Source of the DNA: Gammaproteobacteria bacterium | Lineage (GTDB): Bacteria > Pseudomonadota > Gammaproteobacteria > Steroidobacterales > Woeseiaceae | Direction of reading: 5' to 3' | Assembly (NCBI GenBank): GCA_030641695.1 | Contig: DAOWGY010000133.1 | Coordinates: 1 to 6,405, forward strand | Length of the DNA stretch: 6,405 nucleotides | In this document: piece by piece, positions 6,002-6,405 of the stretch | Layout: every line of letters starts with the position of its first letter | Numbering within the stretch: position 1 is the first letter of the stretch | Position numbers and translations under genes: made by a program | The notes under the pieces: generated by a model | Told to the model about the DNA's origin: nothing | Seen by the model: the letters and a program-made list of their open reading frames with translations, nothing else | The model's database searches: none

Positions 6002-6405
6002 TCAAGCCCTGGTCGTTGCGATGCGCGTTTGCCATTCTGTGCTGCGTTTGTAGATGCTCTCGGTATCGATGCCGGTCAATTGACCAAGAACGAGCTGGTG
6101 CCGCCCCGCGACCCAGACGTCCGTGACCTGATCGGCGCGTGCCGTGTAGACAAGCTGTGAGATCGGATCGTACACCGGTTGGCTGTTGAAACGCATGAGG
6201 TCGACGCAGGTCAGGTCGGCCCATTTGCCGGCCTCGATGGAACCGATCTCGTGATCGCGTCGTAGCACCTTCGCGGCGTCGAGAGTGGCCATTCGCAGGG
6301 CATCCTCGGCGCTTACCGCCGAGGCATCGGCGGCGACCACTTTTGCAAGCAGAGCCGCGGTACGCAGCTCGTCCAGCATATCGAGCACATTGTTGCTGGC
6401 CGCAC
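6002..6405 (-). CDS. mtaD: MTA/SAH deaminase-family amidohydrolase, C-terminal part
   Basis: This is the C-terminal end of a TRZ/ATZ-type metal-dependent amidohydrolase that continues past the right edge of the window; about 133 codons are present. The first codons inside the window read AASNN, which extend to LDMLDELRTAALLAK and match the sequence that normally follows the metal-binding Asp of GTDGAASNN in 5-methylthioadenosine/S-adenosylhomocysteine deaminases. Next come ALRMATLDAAKVL and EIGSIEAGKWADL, typical of the return to the beta-sandwich domain. The His metal ligands and the metal-binding Asp lie outside, so activity cannot be judged. The family deaminates methylthioadenosine or S-adenosylhomocysteine to the inosine forms; related members act on guanine, triazines or pterins, so the substrate is inferred. 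A homologue sits next to ubiG in Pseudomonas as I recall. The GTG at 6386-6388 is an internal Val codon, not a start. Confidence 0.85.
   Translation of the reverse strand, partial: AASNNVLDMLDELRTAALLAKVVAADASAVSAEDALRMATLDAAKVLRRDHEIGSIEAGKWADLTCVDLMRFNSQPVYDPISQLVYTARADQVTDVWVAGRHQLVLGQLTGIDTESIYKRSTEWQTRIATTRA

Noticed and set aside
6386..6388. GTG as a possible start of the amidohydrolase fragment
   Set aside because: The frame remains open to the window edge and reads AASNN before it, which is the conserved family sequence, so the GTG is an internal Val.
1..6405. Search for mobile elements, CRISPR, tRNA/rRNA, phage or defence genes
   Set aside because: Genes are densely packed with gaps of at most 36 bases, every gene has a housekeeping-type family, and I saw no terminal inverted repeats, regularly spaced direct repeats or structural RNA signature.

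Overview
This window looks like ordinary core chromosome from a gammaproteobacterium with moderately high GC. The evidence is the set of close family resemblances (UbiG, RluB, RmuC, YciK-type SDR, MupP-type HAD phosphatase) and a gene order that, from memory, recalls Pseudomonas (amidohydrolase-ubiG-mupP-yciK) and Escherichia (rluB facing yciK). Having ScpA and ScpB implies a Smc-ScpAB condensin rather than MukBEF. I cannot name a genus. An uncultured or deep-branching lineage is possible.

Layout. Two gene blocks converge on a short gap at about 2433-2456. The left block is on the + strand: scpA (its 5' end probably lies outside the window), scpB and rluB. These genes are 13 bases apart or less, and rluB appears to start at a TTG just after the scpB stop. 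The right block is on the - strand, read from right to left: the 3' part of an MTA/SAH deaminase-family amidohydrolase, ubiG, a MupP/Gph-type HAD phosphatase, rmuC and a YciK-type short-chain dehydrogenase. The first four are separated by 5 bases or fewer or overlap by one base, and the last follows after 36 bases, so this is probably one transcript. A weak hairpin with a U-tract after the dehydrogenase could end that transcript. Its U-tract is encoded opposite the poly-lysine tail of RluB.

How the genes work together. ScpA and ScpB form the non-SMC part of condensin. RluB modifies 23S rRNA. UbiG uses S-adenosylmethionine to methylate ubiquinone precursors, and the upstream deaminase family acts on S-adenosylhomocysteine or methylthioadenosine, so these two may be metabolically linked. 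The phosphatase is most likely MupP of cell-wall recycling rather than phosphoglycolate phosphatase. RmuC is linked to DNA rearrangement and the SDR has no firm substrate.

I see no mobile element, RNA gene, CRISPR array, phage gene or defence system. No stretch without a gene exceeds 36 bases. I found no convincing undescribed system. The points worth checking concern start sites, the MupP assignment and the arrangement of the operon.
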